A DNA stretch of 63,337 nt from Saccoglossus kowalevskii. Its lineage: Eukaryota; Hemichordata; Enteropneusta; Harrimaniidae. The stretch spans positions 464,928 through 528,264 of the forward strand of contig NW_003129359.1 in the NCBI RefSeq assembly GCF_000003605.2, given 5' to 3'. This document shows, one piece after another, positions 1 to 10,493 of the stretch. A model generated the notes under the pieces. It had not been told where the DNA came from. It did no database searches and worked only from the letters and a program-made list of their open reading frames with translations. How positions within the stretch are numbered: the stretch's first letter is position 1; each line of letters opens with the position of its first letter. A program made the position numbers and the translations under genes.

Positions 1-391
1 TCCGACATGGTGATGTTTTTGTCCGCGATCTGAGCGATTTTCAGAGCTATTGCATCTGTATTTTCACTTTCTGTTTGTGGCACACCACTAATGACAAGGT
101 TTTCTCTTCTTATATACTGATCTAATTCGTTATGATTACATTCTAAATCCGAGACTCTGTATTTCAGGACTCTGTTCTCTTCCACAAGTAATTGGTTAGC
201 AGCCTGCACCTCCTCTAATTTCTTTCTGTTTTCTTCAAACAAAGCGTTAATAAATTGCATAGATGTTTCTACCTTTTCAAGTTTGCCTCCAATGCACCCA
301 TTTTCTCCAACTTTTCATTAATTCCACGTATTTCCTGTAGAATTGTTAGTATATTGGCTTCACTGTTGTTACCATCATCTGTTGTTACCAT
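1..391 (-). pseudogene. LINE ORF1 protein fragment (coiled coil plus start of RRM-like region), frameshifted
   Basis: The minus strand reads from an ATG at 389-391 into a Lys/Glu/Leu-rich heptad region and then the segment LDQYIRRENLVISGVP followed by ENTDAIALKIAQIA. A coiled coil followed by R-R-E-N-L-x-I-x-G-V-P is the signature of the RNA-binding ORF1 protein of non-LTR retrotransposons of the L1/CR1 type. The frame shifts by one base near 270-290, so the copy is not intact. The reading continues past base 1, so the rest of the element lies outside the window. The family assignment rests on pattern recognition; the exact LINE clade is not determined. Confidence 0.75.
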
Positions 392-477
392 CCATCTATT
401 TGCTATTTAATAGAATGTCAATGGACAAGGTTATAACAGTTACGCTATGCTTTTTATTCTCTTTCACGGCAATGCAG

Positions 478-618
478 TGGGCGGATCTAGGATTCTGGAA
501 TAGGGGGAGGCGATAAGTTTGCCGAAGGCCAAGTTCGCGAGCGCCGATGGCGCGAAGCCCTGTTGGTTGTTAAAAATAGGGGGGCCGCGGCCCCCTCGGC
601 CCCCTCTAAATCCGCTCA
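478..618. mobile_element. Short GC-rich terminal-inverted-repeat element (MITE-like)
   Basis: A 141-bp block starts TGGGCGGATCTAG and ends CTAAATCCGCTCA, so its 13-bp ends are inverted with two mismatches. The interior is rich in G on one side and C on the other (gggggccgcggccccc), unlike the AT-rich surroundings. No clear target-site duplication is seen. It is probably a non-autonomous DNA transposon relic. Confidence 0.45.
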
Positions 619-926
619 TGCAATAAGCTTTCCAACTGCCATTTGCTGTATAGCCTTTGACCCTGTCTGAGTTACGATCTGACCAGACGTGATCTGACCT
701 TTGTAAACTGCGTGCAAAGAATTGAAAGAATACACGTGATCCACCAATCTTATTCGTGACTTTATGTAATCTTCTTGTATTCATTAGTACCCCCTAACTG
801 ATTGACATTTATGTGACAGGGAATGTCAGCATTATTCGCCCACTTTGTACATGTAGTCTTGTGTGTACAAGATATTAAGTTGTGTACAATAAACTCACTG
901 TAAAGTAAATGTTCACAAAACAAAGT

Positions 927-1649
927 TCACAAGTTCAAATAGAGTTCATCGGGTTGATAATGTTGGTATACAAAAAAAGTATTCGAAAATAGCTGAATCC
1001 TCTGAGAGTAACGTTGTTTAGTCTGCTGCTCTATTAGCTTCATCGACAACTCAATATCCCGTAATCGTTTATACCGTGTCTTCATCCGTTTAAAAGTCCG
1101 CGATCCACGGACTTGATGCCAACGTTCCTCAATGAATGTGTACACAACCGCAATCAACTGGGTAGACTTTAATGCGGTGGCAACATCCAGTACAACGCCC
1201 CAATTGTCCCTCGTTATTTGTCGTCCCAGTTCGGCCAGAAAGTCTCCAGTAACTAATAAAAAGTCTGCTGTTATTACAAAGTCGGCTGCGCTTCGGTATT
1301 TGAAAGGTTTCTTGTGAACAACATCCAAAAAGGCAGAGAAAGAATCGTGATTCGGTACACCTCCCAAAAGCCGTAATACGCGTGGCTCCCGGTTCGTAAC
1401 ACCGCCGTAGAAAGAAGCCATTGCTTTGAAATAGTCGCTGTGTATGCACAGTAATTGTTTATATGAATGGTAATTAATGCCGTCTATATGGATTGCGATG
1501 TCCAGCTTCCTGTTAAACCCGAGCTCTGCACGACTGAATTGGACACCACGCTTCGAGTATTCTGGGTCATCTTGCCTGTATCCGAGTCGTTTGTTGTTCC
1601 CAAAACAGGACCACAGTTTCAGTGCCGCCGGCATGTTAAGCTGCCACAT
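927..1649 (-). CDS. BTB/POZ domain protein with partial BACK region, kelch-less
   Basis: This uninterrupted 240-residue frame carries a BTB/POZ fold at about residues 48-150: DIAIHIDGINYHSYKQLL, then HSDYFKAMASFYGG, then the helix pair SAFLDVVHKKPFKY and ADFVITADFLLVTGDFL. About 40 residues of a BACK-like helical region follow (WGVVLDVATALKSTQLIAVV, then FIEERWHQV), and the tail is basic. BTB proteins of this kind dimerise and usually recruit cullin-3 ubiquitin ligases, but no kelch or MATH substrate-binding domain follows. It may be a short intronless gene or a retrocopy lacking its kelch half. The start used is the first ATG of the frame (residue 1, MWQLNMPAAL); a downstream start at Met6 is possible. 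A truncated paralogue lies at 4447-4860. Confidence 0.65.
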   Translation of the reverse strand: MWQLNMPAALKLWSCFGNNKRLGYRQDDPEYSKRGVQFSRAELGFNRKLDIAIHIDGINYHSYKQLLCIHSDYFKAMASFYGGVTNREPRVLRLLGGVPNHDSFSAFLDVVHKKPFKYRSAADFVITADFLLVTGDFLAELGRQITRDNWGVVLDVATALKSTQLIAVVYTFIEERWHQVRGSRTFKRMKTRYKRLRDIELSMKLIEQQTKQRYSQRIQLFSNTFFVYQHYQPDELYLNL

Positions 1650-2364
1650 GCGCTATAGATAAGAGATAACTATGTAGAAAGGTCAATCAAGGCAACTTGT
1701 GCACTTTTGCACAGTCTTAGTGCCGCCAGCTTGTTAGACTGATGCAATCACTAGGACAGGTGGAATAACTGTATATTATGAAACGTTTTTTTTTTTTTTG
1801 GTTACATTTAGATACATGTACACACAAAATACATTCCTGAGATTATTGTACCATTTATAGATATTTACTTCATATCTGTACTGTTGCTGGCTGGTATTAG
1901 TTGGTTTGGTCAGCGGTTTGCAAATAATACTAACAAAACAACTGCTCGGTAAAAAATATTTGGTGTGTCATTTTGAATGTGTATATAGTGCATACTGACT
2001 ACTCGGTGGCCGTATGTTTTTGCGTTTGTTAGGACCCCATCGTTGACGAATATGCTGTTATTATATTAAGGATGATTTATGGGAGCAATGAGAATCGATT
2101 TCAGGGTTTGCACCAATGCATTGTGGGTAATAAACATGTTGCTGTTCCATATTTTTTAGAATTGTTTATACAATTTAATTATGTAATTCTGTAAGGGAAT
2201 TAAGATTATTACAGTAAATGGAGTATTGTTTGAGGTCAAATAAATATTTTTTATGTAATCATAATTTATTGATTATTTCCTTGGGATTATTATTTTGAAT
2301 AGGGCCTCCTGGTTTACCGATACAAAACCTGGTTGATCGTCTTGCCACTACACTATTGTAGTGT

Positions 2365-2862
2365 TCAAACACGTAACAGTTTATTTAATCTACTCTTTAA
2401 AAAACACGTGTTAATAAATTTACACCACGCGGAGTAAAAGGGTTGATCTCGACCCGCGACTTCCGTTACTAAAATGTAATGTACTTTATCTCCAACAATT
2501 GGGCAGGAGATATTAACACCGCAGAGGAACCCTTGCCGTTTTGGTAAAATATAAAAAGTAACTGTTCCTTGCAAAGATTTTGATACATTTTGGATGTGTT
2601 GTTCAGATGGCAATGTGTGTGTGACCTGTTTAAATGAAAAAAAAACTTTCTTCTGCAATAAGACCTTATTACATATTAACTGGACTAGGAAAATGATCAG
2701 CAACATATAGCATGCGATCCACAGTATCAATTTTAGAATATATGCTGGCTTTGAATTTTCTTCACGTGTGAGTATACCTTCAATGAGTGGCATTTTTTTT
2801 ATTCCTAAAATGTCGACATAACATGTTTCATAACATAAAATTAGCGCTTCGTTCAAAATCAA
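2365..2862 (-). CDS. Unknown 165-residue single-pass membrane protein ORF
   Basis: The frame has a short polar N-terminus, a strong hydrophobic segment at about residues 43-64 (ILKLILWIACYMLLIIFLVQ), then about 100 polar residues with several cysteines. A second start, MPLIEGILTREENSKPAY, matches the conserved start in the duplicated copy. The layout resembles a type II membrane protein with a lumenal or extracellular C-terminal part. I do not recognise the family. The paralogous block at 7325-7800 keeps the first 31 codons in frame with about 18 identical residues, then breaks. It could be a single coding exon of a larger gene or a chance ORF inside a repeat. Confidence 0.35.
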   Translation of the reverse strand: MILNEALILCYETCYVDILGIKKMPLIEGILTREENSKPAYILKLILWIACYMLLIIFLVQLICNKVLLQKKVFFSFKQVTHTLPSEQHIQNVSKSLQGTVTFYILPKRQGFLCGVNISCPIVGDKVHYILVTEVAGRDQPFYSAWCKFINTCFLKSRLNKLLRV

Positions 2863-3330
2863 TTTAATCTAGTGAATAGATACGCGTTGAAAACATGAAG
2901 ATGAAGCGCGTGTAATAGTGATAATAAGATCAAAATGTGTGATTAATTCCCGTATTCCAGCAACGTAAAATCCATCAGACCGAGAGTGATAACCAGATAA
3001 TGTATTTTCATATACAGCGCCACCAAGAGTCGACACTGCATCCAAATAGAAATATCTAAAATACGTACATGTAGATCTATACACATACTACTATAAGGTA
3101 TATGCCACGAATTTCTGTCTTGACATTGAACATACGCCATTCATTGATAATATATATTGTATTGTATTGTATTGATAAAATATCTGCAGTATGCGTTATT
3201 TGAAAATAAGTTGAGCGAATGTGACACTCTATATACTTGTATCGTTCCGATCACAATATGGGGTTCTAGTTCCGGTTACGGGACCACAGCTTACACATAC
3301 GGATTTATCTTTCAATGACGCATATCAGCG

Positions 3331-3360
3331 CACAGTCACTCTACTAGGAGAGTGACTGTG
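3331..3360. mobile_element. 30-bp perfect hairpin insertion flanked by a 7-bp direct repeat
   Basis: The insert has two 12-bp arms (CACAGTCACTCT and AGAGTGACTGTG) that are perfect inverse complements around a 6-base loop. It is flanked by ATCAGCG at 3324-3330 and 3361-3367. The paralogous site near 8174-8181 has a single ATCAGCG and no insert. This is what a very small terminal-inverted-repeat element with a target-site duplication would leave. Confidence 0.7.
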
Positions 3361-3862
3361 ATCAGCGTATGAAATGAGACATTCAGGAAATATTTAAGTT
3401 TGCCAAACGTGCTACTTATTATTAATTTATTTTCTCTAGAAGAGCTGTCAATTACTACGTCTATATATTTATATATATAGTTTCTATAAACCACAATTAA
3501 TAATCAGAATATTGCAAATAATGTTAAGACTGGATCATTCATACAATAGTGAATTAGTGTGCACGTGCTTTAACACAAATTTTCGGCATGCTTACTTACC
3601 AGTACAGGGCGCCGCCTATCGGCTGAGTGGGACATCATAGCACAAGTTGAAACTTAAATTCGAAATAATTGAAATATAACATTCCACGTTGGCTATTTCA
3701 AACACCCTTGCCCGGATATCTGCCACCACACTGGTTTTGATTTGCACCGACTTACAGCACTCATGTATTTCTCAAATCATATTTATCAAACGCCTAGCCG
3801 TGGGCGCCAATCTTGCCAACCGCGTGACGATGCATCCATCGTTTCCACGCCTACATCATAAC

Positions 3863-4194
3863 ACCTGGATATAAAATCTACGTTTTAGATGTATGTAATA
3901 AAATGCAGTTATGTCATCCACATCACCCATCACTTGCATAGGCTGAGCGAGGACAAACGGGTATAGCCGATTTCTCACAACGGCACAGGTGAATGTGCTT
4001 TCCTGCACAGAAAAATCGTACTAATATATTCCTGATGTAGTTAGAGTCGACTGGGACACGATTTTCTAAGAACTGATTAACGGCAAAAAAAAACAAAAAA
4101 AACGACATATTCAAACTAAAATACTAATAAATATTATATAACGTGTCATTTAAAAAAATGGAGCCTCATACCTACATCGGATTTGAATTAGATT
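3863..4194. other. Spacer between duplicated segments, no gene seen
   Basis: The stretch between the two duplication copies is AT-rich, contains an A-rich run near 4085-4110, and has no coding frame with recognisable features. Confidence 0.5.
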
Positions 4195-4446
4195 GATAGA
4201 CATGACCAGACATGATCTGACCTTTGAATATACGTGATTCTCAATGAGAGGAAGACCTCCAATCCACCAATCATATTCGTGAATTCATTTTATCTTCTTG
4301 TATATACTGGTACCCCTAACTAAATGGACATTATGTGACAGGGAATGTCAGCATTATTCGCCCACGTTGTATTTTGAGACTTGTGTGTACAAGATATTAA
4401 GTTGTGTACAATAAACTCACTGTAAAGTAAATGGTGCTTAGGGAGT

Positions 4447-4860
4447 TCACAAGTTAAAATAAAGTTCATCGGGTTGATAATGTTGGTATACAAAAAAAGT
4501 AATCGAAAATAGGTGAATCCTCTGAGAGTAACGTTGTTTAGTCTGCCGTTCCATTAGCTTCATCGACAACTCAATATCCCGTAATCGTTTATACCGTGTC
4601 TTCATCCGTTTAAAAGTCCGCGATCCACGGACTTGATGCCAACGTTCCTCAATAAATGTGTACACAACGGCAATCAACTGAGTGGCTTTCAATGTGGTGG
4701 CAACATCCAGTACGACGCCCCAATTGTCCCTCGTTATTTGTCGTCCCATCTCGGCCAGAAAGTCGCCAGTAACTAATAAAAAGTCTGCCGTTATTACAAA
4801 GTCGGCTGCGCTTCGGCATTTGAAAGGCTTCGTGTGAACAACATCCAAAAAGGCGGATAG
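4447..4860 (-). pseudogene. BTB/POZ protein paralogue, 5' truncated
   Basis: The minus-strand frame from SAFLDVVHTKPFKCRS to the end is nearly identical to the C-terminal two thirds of the BTB protein at 927-1649 (ITRDNWGVVLDVAT, then the same tail with a few substitutions). Homology stops near 4860, where sequence belonging to a LINE begins, so the N-terminal half of the BTB domain is missing. The few residues upstream of the break (MVSPCLYSL) are read from the adjoining LINE sequence. It is best treated as a truncated pseudogene. Confidence 0.75.
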
Positions 4861-4871
4861 TGAATATAAAC

Positions 4872-5216
4872 ATGGACTCACCAATACCAGATAAGACTAC
4901 TAGTGACTTCTACTCTGTTGACCAGCTCAATTTAAATAATATTTTCTGTAAAAAATAGTTTTCTTTTTTACACTTAAATGTCAGATCGCTAATTAAACAT
5001 TATGACGAGTTTATATCATTCCTCAACACTATAGAGCATCGTTTTCATTTCCTAGGGCTTTCGGAAACTTAATTAAATTCTAGTTCATATTCTGCTCTTT
5101 GTAATTTGCCATTATATAATTTCATTACTTCTGATCGGGGAAATTCAAGAGAAGGGGGCGTGGCACTCTACGTTCACAACTCATTATCATTTACCATCAA
5201 CATGAATATGGAGTAG
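4872..5216 (+). pseudogene. LINE ORF2 N-terminal endonuclease fragment
   Basis: A frame starting ATGGACTCACC reads, after an in-frame stop at 4956, into FLHLNVRSLIKHYDEF, then FLGLSET, a second stop where the conserved Trp of the SETW motif would be, then GNSREGGVALYVHNSLSF. The H-L-N-V-R-S-L, G-L-S-E-T and G-G-V-A-L-Y-V motifs are those of the apurinic-type endonuclease of CR1/Jockey-like LINEs. All pieces lie in the same frame, so only point mutations, not indels, have damaged it. Its start abuts the break of the BTB copy, so the insertion probably caused or accompanied that truncation. Confidence 0.75.
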
Positions 5217-7324
5217 TCGACCTTCAACAATGTTGTTGGCACTGAGGACATTGACCTTTTTCCTAGGATTAGCTAATAGGCTATATTCCGCTTCGGTCGA
5301 GATATCGCGAGACCATTAAATTTGCCTAGCAACCGGTTGTTTTGAATCAAAATAGCGCTAAATCGTGCGTGCACCAAGTGTCGTGCGTTAAATTTCCGAG
5401 TGATTTATTGCATTTGTTTCACGTTTTCGACCATGGCTGACTTCGAATGACCGTGCCTCAGCTCAAAAACTTCGTGCGTAAATTCGGCGTTTCAAGAATA
5501 TTCTTCTTGCAATCGCTAAAGCTGTGCACGATTTGAAGCTCGAGGAAGACCCTGAATTTTATGATCCTAAAAAATGAGCTCGCTTCAATTAGCAAACTTG
5601 GTTGCAATTTCATCGATCCTTTGCAATTACCAGGCTATTCTATAGTAATTTCACGAATGTTCCAGAATTCGGTTTGTCAGATGTTTTAATGCGTTATCGG
5701 AAAAATCTCTGGGCCTACAAATCGTGCGAAGATTTCAAGTTGTTTGACGACGGGCATGTTTTAAATGTAACATCTGTCCGTGTACTGGCATCACATGTCA
5801 AAGGCACATACTTCACATTTCTGCTACTGTCACCATTACTAGCGTGAACAGCTTTTGAGATTCCTAACAAATATCGGGAAACAGCCAATATTGCATGATT
5901 CACATATTAGTTCATATGAATAACAACAATCTGTCGACACTGCCTAAGACGCACAAGCATCCACACAAATAACAGGAAACTGTCAATATTGCTTATAGTA
6001 AACAAGCATGCTTTAAAAATACATAGCTTGAAAATTCATAACTTTTCGAAATAGAAAGGAAGTTGAATAAAACAATTTTTAAAACCCGTTAAGACAAGAT
6101 GTACAAAAAAATGGCCATTCCCATGGTAAACCACATTTTATTCGGAATCGCAATGAAATACACGATCATAAAATTAAAACAATAAATATTGATGGCATGA
6201 AAACAAGCACGGTAAAGTTCTAATCAGTACATCTTGCAAAATAAAGGTCAACCGTAGGTCAACAGGTTTCAATGTTTTCCGGCGCTTCTTTTGATTGCCG
6301 CTTAGCGATGTCCTCGACTTGAATATACGGCGTTCGACACCTCTCGCAATCGCTGTTGTTGGGTCTGGATACGACTCCGAAGGACCCTTTCCTTCCACAA
6401 AGTGCAGGAAAGAAGCGTACATGTCCTGGATGGTTCTGTGTCGGCCAGAATTGTGTCCCGACACTGGCCCGAGATCAGGAACTGATCCATCGATCGCACT
6501 TTTCAGACTGCGTTTTTGATTTAGGGAATCGCAAAAAAAACAGCATTCATATAATTTTTGTACTGAAAGCGAGAATCACTCTTACATTCGCCGTAAGCGC
6601 ACCGTTTGACTCACATTGGGACATTATTAGTTAATAAATACAAATACACCGTACACGCAACGTGGAGTTATTAGTTAGCGTGTCAGTAACAGTTGGCATA
6701 GAAATTAACCCTGCTCAAGATCGTAATGCTGACCAAAAATTAAAAAAAAAATGGACTGAAATAATACGTTTGGAGTTATATGATTCTTCAATAAATTACT
6801 TTATATCTTCATCATCAAGAAGTTTTTCCGTTTATTTAACATGATCTTCATGAAGTACTTGTGACAGGTCTGATATATATGATGCGGTGGACTCAGTGTC
6901 GTCTCTGTCATCCTGGGTTTTAGAACAAATAGCAGTTTTGCGGCTGAAAACATCTACTGAACCTTTGGGTTTTTCACCATGGTTTCACTGACAGAGTTTT
7001 CTTTATTCACAGTCGAAGCATCACCTGTCACTAATGGCGTTGCTATGGTTGCACCGACCGAGTTATTTTTGGTGCCTTCATTTACATTACAGAAAAACGT
7101 TATTGACAAAAGGTGAGACTCTAGAAGTGGTGGAAATGACTGAAAATCCAGGAGCGATGAATCAGCGTGTAGCTCATTAGCATCAATTTAGTTATTTATT
7201 CAGTTATCCAGTTATTTATTTATCTATTTATTCAGTTATTTACTAATTGATCAAATAATTGATAGAATATTTCATCAACAGTTTGTTATTTTACTTTACA
7301 TTAATTCACTGATTTAATTATATT
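5217..7324. other. Unassigned sequence between duplication blocks
   Basis: About 2.1 kb without a recognisable gene. Several ORFs of 60-96 codons occur (for example 5602-5847 plus and 6174-6464 minus), but none shows a known motif and they overlap on both strands. GC is locally raised around 5280-5560 and 6240-6500, which would fit old transposon coding sequence. AT-rich low-complexity repeats of the TTATTTA type lie at about 7185-7260. Confidence 0.4.
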
Positions 7325-7349
7325 TCATTAATACTATTCAACACGTGTG

Positions 7350-7800
7350 AATAGATTTACCACGCCTCGACCCGGGCAAGCTTAGAGAGGAGTCAAAGGC
7401 CTAGGGTTGATCTTGACCCCGAGTTCCGTGTTTATTATTGTAATATAATGTACTTTTTCTCCAACAATTGGACAGGTGATATTAATACCGCGTAGTAAAC
7501 GAACCGTGGCTTTGTAGCAATTTGCAAATATATAAAAAAGAGTTTTTCCTTACAAACATTTTGGTAGATTTTGATGTGTTGATTCGGGGGATATCTGTGA
7601 CCTGTTACAATGAAAAAAACTTTCTTCTGCTAACCGTACCTCCCCTAAATGCATATTAACAGGAATATAAAAATGACCGTTGGCGTATTCATTACAAGCA
7701 GCGCATATACAAAGCGATCCACCGTATCAATTTAAAAATATATGCTGGCTCTGATTTTTCATCACGTGTGAGCGTACCGTCAAAGGTGGGCATTTGTTTA
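7350..7800 (-). pseudogene. Broken copy of the 165-residue membrane ORF
   Basis: On the minus strand the copy starts MPTFDGTLTRDEKSEPAYIF and continues KLIRWIALYM, aligned with MPLIEGILTREENSKPAYIL of the intact ORF at 2365-2862. A stop and indels then break the frame inside the membrane segment. Block-level homology continues to about 7350. Confidence 0.5.
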
Positions 7801-8207
7801 TTCCTAAAATGTCGACAATTTAGTTCATAACACGAAACCGACACTTCAAACAATTTAATATGATGAATTGATACGTCCTAAAAACTAATGATAATAATAT
7901 CAAATTCTAGATTAGTTCCCGTATTCCAGCAACGTAAAACCCATCAGACTGAGTGTGATAACCAGATAATCATGTATTTTCATATACAGCGCCACCAACA
8001 TGCTACTGCGCTATATGCCATTTGCGGCATGCAGTATGCGTTGTTTGAAAATAAGTTGAGCGAAAAGGCACTCTAAATACTTGTATCGTTCCGATCACAA
8101 TATATTTTCTGGGGTTCTAGTTCCGGTCACGGGATCACGGCTTACACATACGGATTTATCTTTCAGTGACGTATATCAGCGTATGAAATGAAACATTCAG
8201 TAAATAT

Positions 8208-8515
8208 TTAAAGCGCGGTAGTCGTCGCGCTGCGCATGTGCGAGATATATGGGTCTCATATAAACAAAGATGGCGACTTTGAGTGTTGCGCAGATCAACG
8301 AGTACGAACTGAGACGTTTCCAAGCTTTAACTAGGCAATTTTCATGTGATTGGAAGATATCGTAGGTGTCACCGTCGGTAATCAGTGCAAGTCGCGTCCA
8401 GGTCAAACCTCATACTTGTGATTTCCATTTGAAGAACGCATTGGATTGTGGGAAAATCAATGTTTATCAACACAAATGTCGCACATGCGCAGCGCGACAA
8501 CAATGTTATTTTTAA
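8208..8515 (-). mobile_element. MITE family 1 copy (TTAA-flanked, about 300 bp)
   Basis: TTAA lies at both edges. The left end reads AGCGCGGTAGTCGTCGCGC followed by TGCGCATGTGCGA; the right end carries GTCGCACATGCGCAGCGCGA. The interior (containing CTCATACTTGTGATTTCC) is the reverse complement of the copies at 13293-13554 and 16413-16705. The paralogous block in copy 1 (near 3392) shows the same flank, TATTTAA, without the element. Confidence 0.75.
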
Positions 8516-8892
8516 CGGCTTATGAGGCAAAGACTGGATCATTCATACAATAGTGAGCTAGTGTGCATGTGTAGCTGTCACACAAATTTACGGCATTCTT
8601 ATTTACCAGTGCAGTGCGCCGCCTATCGGCTGAGTGGGACATCATATCACAAGTTGAAACTTACATACAAAAAATAATTCATATACAGAATTTCTACGTT
8701 GGCTATTTCAAACACCCCTGCCTAGATGTCTGCTGATTTCATAGTCGCTACTTATTTTACTTTTATTTGTACCGACTTACAGTACTTATGTATTTCTCAA
8801 ATCCTATTTACACAACGCCTTGCCGCAAGCGTCGAGCTTTCTCAACCGCGCGCGTCACGGTGCATCCATCGTTTCCACGCCTACATCATAAC

Positions 8893-10423
8893 ATACATCC
8901 ATGCATCCATGAACCTAAACGTGAGTCCCAGGAAATGCATTATAACAATCATGATGAAAATAATGAAAATACTTATTTTGGTACGCTAGGACCCAAAATG
9001 CGTGGTTATCCCAACATTTTTAATCATACTTTTACTCTCCATTCCATATTATTCCATGTGTCAGTGTACCCTTTCCTATATTCAACTTTAAGCACAAACG
9101 TCAGTTCCGTGACCTCTACAACGGTGGATAAAACACTACGTTTGTTTCCACGTGATGTATCATTCTATATGTCGTTTATGGTAAAAATGTCATTCCATCA
9201 ACTTATATATACTACACGTTACACTTGCCCCCCCCCCCTCAGTGATATACTAGTACTACCACGTATTAACAAAGACATTTACACATAGCAGATGAGACCA
9301 AGAAATGTGACCCACTGCTATAACAAAATACCCAGTCTGGCACATGTGTTGTGAACACTAGCGTGTGTTCAGGAATCAGGAACTTCGTCTCGCTTGGCTG
9401 ATGTCACTTACACGTAGAGGTACCAGACTCCACTCAAATGAATACACATTAGTCCATTACAGAGTCCGGCTTTAGTCACACAAACAGTCTGCAGAGGTAA
9501 CCCCTCGCTGCACCATTCTCTCGTTTTCTCTCCCTCTTACAAAAGTTTACAAACTCTATATTAAAACCGAATCAACTATGACGCAGTGAAAAAATATTGA
9601 AAGCATTCATACTATGGATGGCGAACTGGACGATGCACGAATTGTAACCCTCGTTCCCTGTGAAATAATGGTACGTCTCTTCACAGTTGATTTTAACACT
9701 CATAACTACAAGAATGAATGCAGCATTCTGGAGTTAAAATCTACCCAGCGGCACATCGAAGCAAAAACCTCTCTGAGAATTAGAGTATTCCGATCAGCGT
9801 AAATTTACTTTTCATGTTGAGGGAATTATTCCCTTAATTGGCTACGGAGCACGCGTGCGCACAACAATAACGTTCAATTTAATGGAATAAAACAACATTA
9901 TCCAGCCGTCGCTTTCTCTGTCGCCTACTCTCCAATTAATGGGAAAAGATTTGAAAATATTATTGGGTCAATGGATTAATACACTTTACGTGGGTAGTAT
10001 AGCTATTTAGTGTGGTGATATATTGGAATCTACTTTAAGACGTCACAAAGTAAAGCTTTGGAAATAATACATTAAATTGCATCGAACCTCGTGGTAAATG
10101 GTTAGGACCGGAAAGGGGATATCGACGCAGAATGCGATGCCTCGTACGTCACTTTTGTTGTATGACTGGCGATATTCTCTCGTAACACGACCTTGTGTGG
10201 CATACTAGAAAGTTTTTAGACGCATCGCATACCACGAGGTACGCTGCCTCCAACCTGTACGATTCCGGAGCATGAGTGGATTCCATGCAGCCACTACTCA
10301 CGAAAGACGCCCATACACAGTTGAGAATGTCAAGTTGTCGTATTTGAAAATACATAGGTCGATGAGCACGCCGATTAGCGCTTTAAAGTCTTGTTCAGGC
10401 CCTTGATATGATCCGCCTGTAAG
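8893..10423. other. Region upstream of gene A, no gene seen
   Basis: The stretch from the end of the duplication to the first exon of gene A holds a short poly-C run near 9230 and overlapping ORFs under 180 codons with no recognised motif. Any promoter or 5' untranslated exon of gene A should lie here, but no TATA box or initiator could be assigned with confidence. Confidence 0.35.
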
Positions 10424-10493
10424 ATGTGGTCGCTAGGATGTTGGCTTCTTCTTCTCTATTTACCACATTTTATGGTTGTGCTCAGCAAAACAG
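10424..10493 (+). CDS. Gene A exon 1: start codon and signal peptide
   Basis: ATG at 10424 opens MWSLGCWLLLLYLPHFMVVL followed by SKT, a textbook signal peptide with a hydrophobic core, and ends in phase 1 at a GTAACG donor. The next strong exon, 16914, starts in phase 1 and joins to give SKT-DSNHTY. An overlapping ATG at 10438 gives phase 2 and does not fit. The exon is too short to stand out as an ORF. The assignment rests on hydrophobicity and phase only. Confidence 0.6.

Larger units (their letters stand above)
655..3862. repeat. Segmental duplication, copy 1
   Basis: Two blocks here recur in the same order and orientation downstream. Block A (about 655-1345) matches 4195-4860. Block B (about 2385-3862) matches 7325-8892. 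This copy holds the intact BTB gene and the longer 165-residue membrane ORF, both on the minus strand, so it is nearer the ancestral state. Bases 1650-2364 between them hold no recognisable gene; they contain AT-rich sequence with a poly-T run near 1790. Confidence 0.8.
4195..8892. repeat. Segmental duplication, copy 2 (interrupted)
   Basis: Block A' (4195-4860) and block B' (7325-8892) repeat the two blocks of copy 1 in the same order. They are forced apart by about 2.5 kb that includes a LINE endonuclease remnant, and block B' is further split by a MITE at 8208-8515. The BTB gene and the membrane ORF are both damaged in this copy. Confidence 0.8.
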
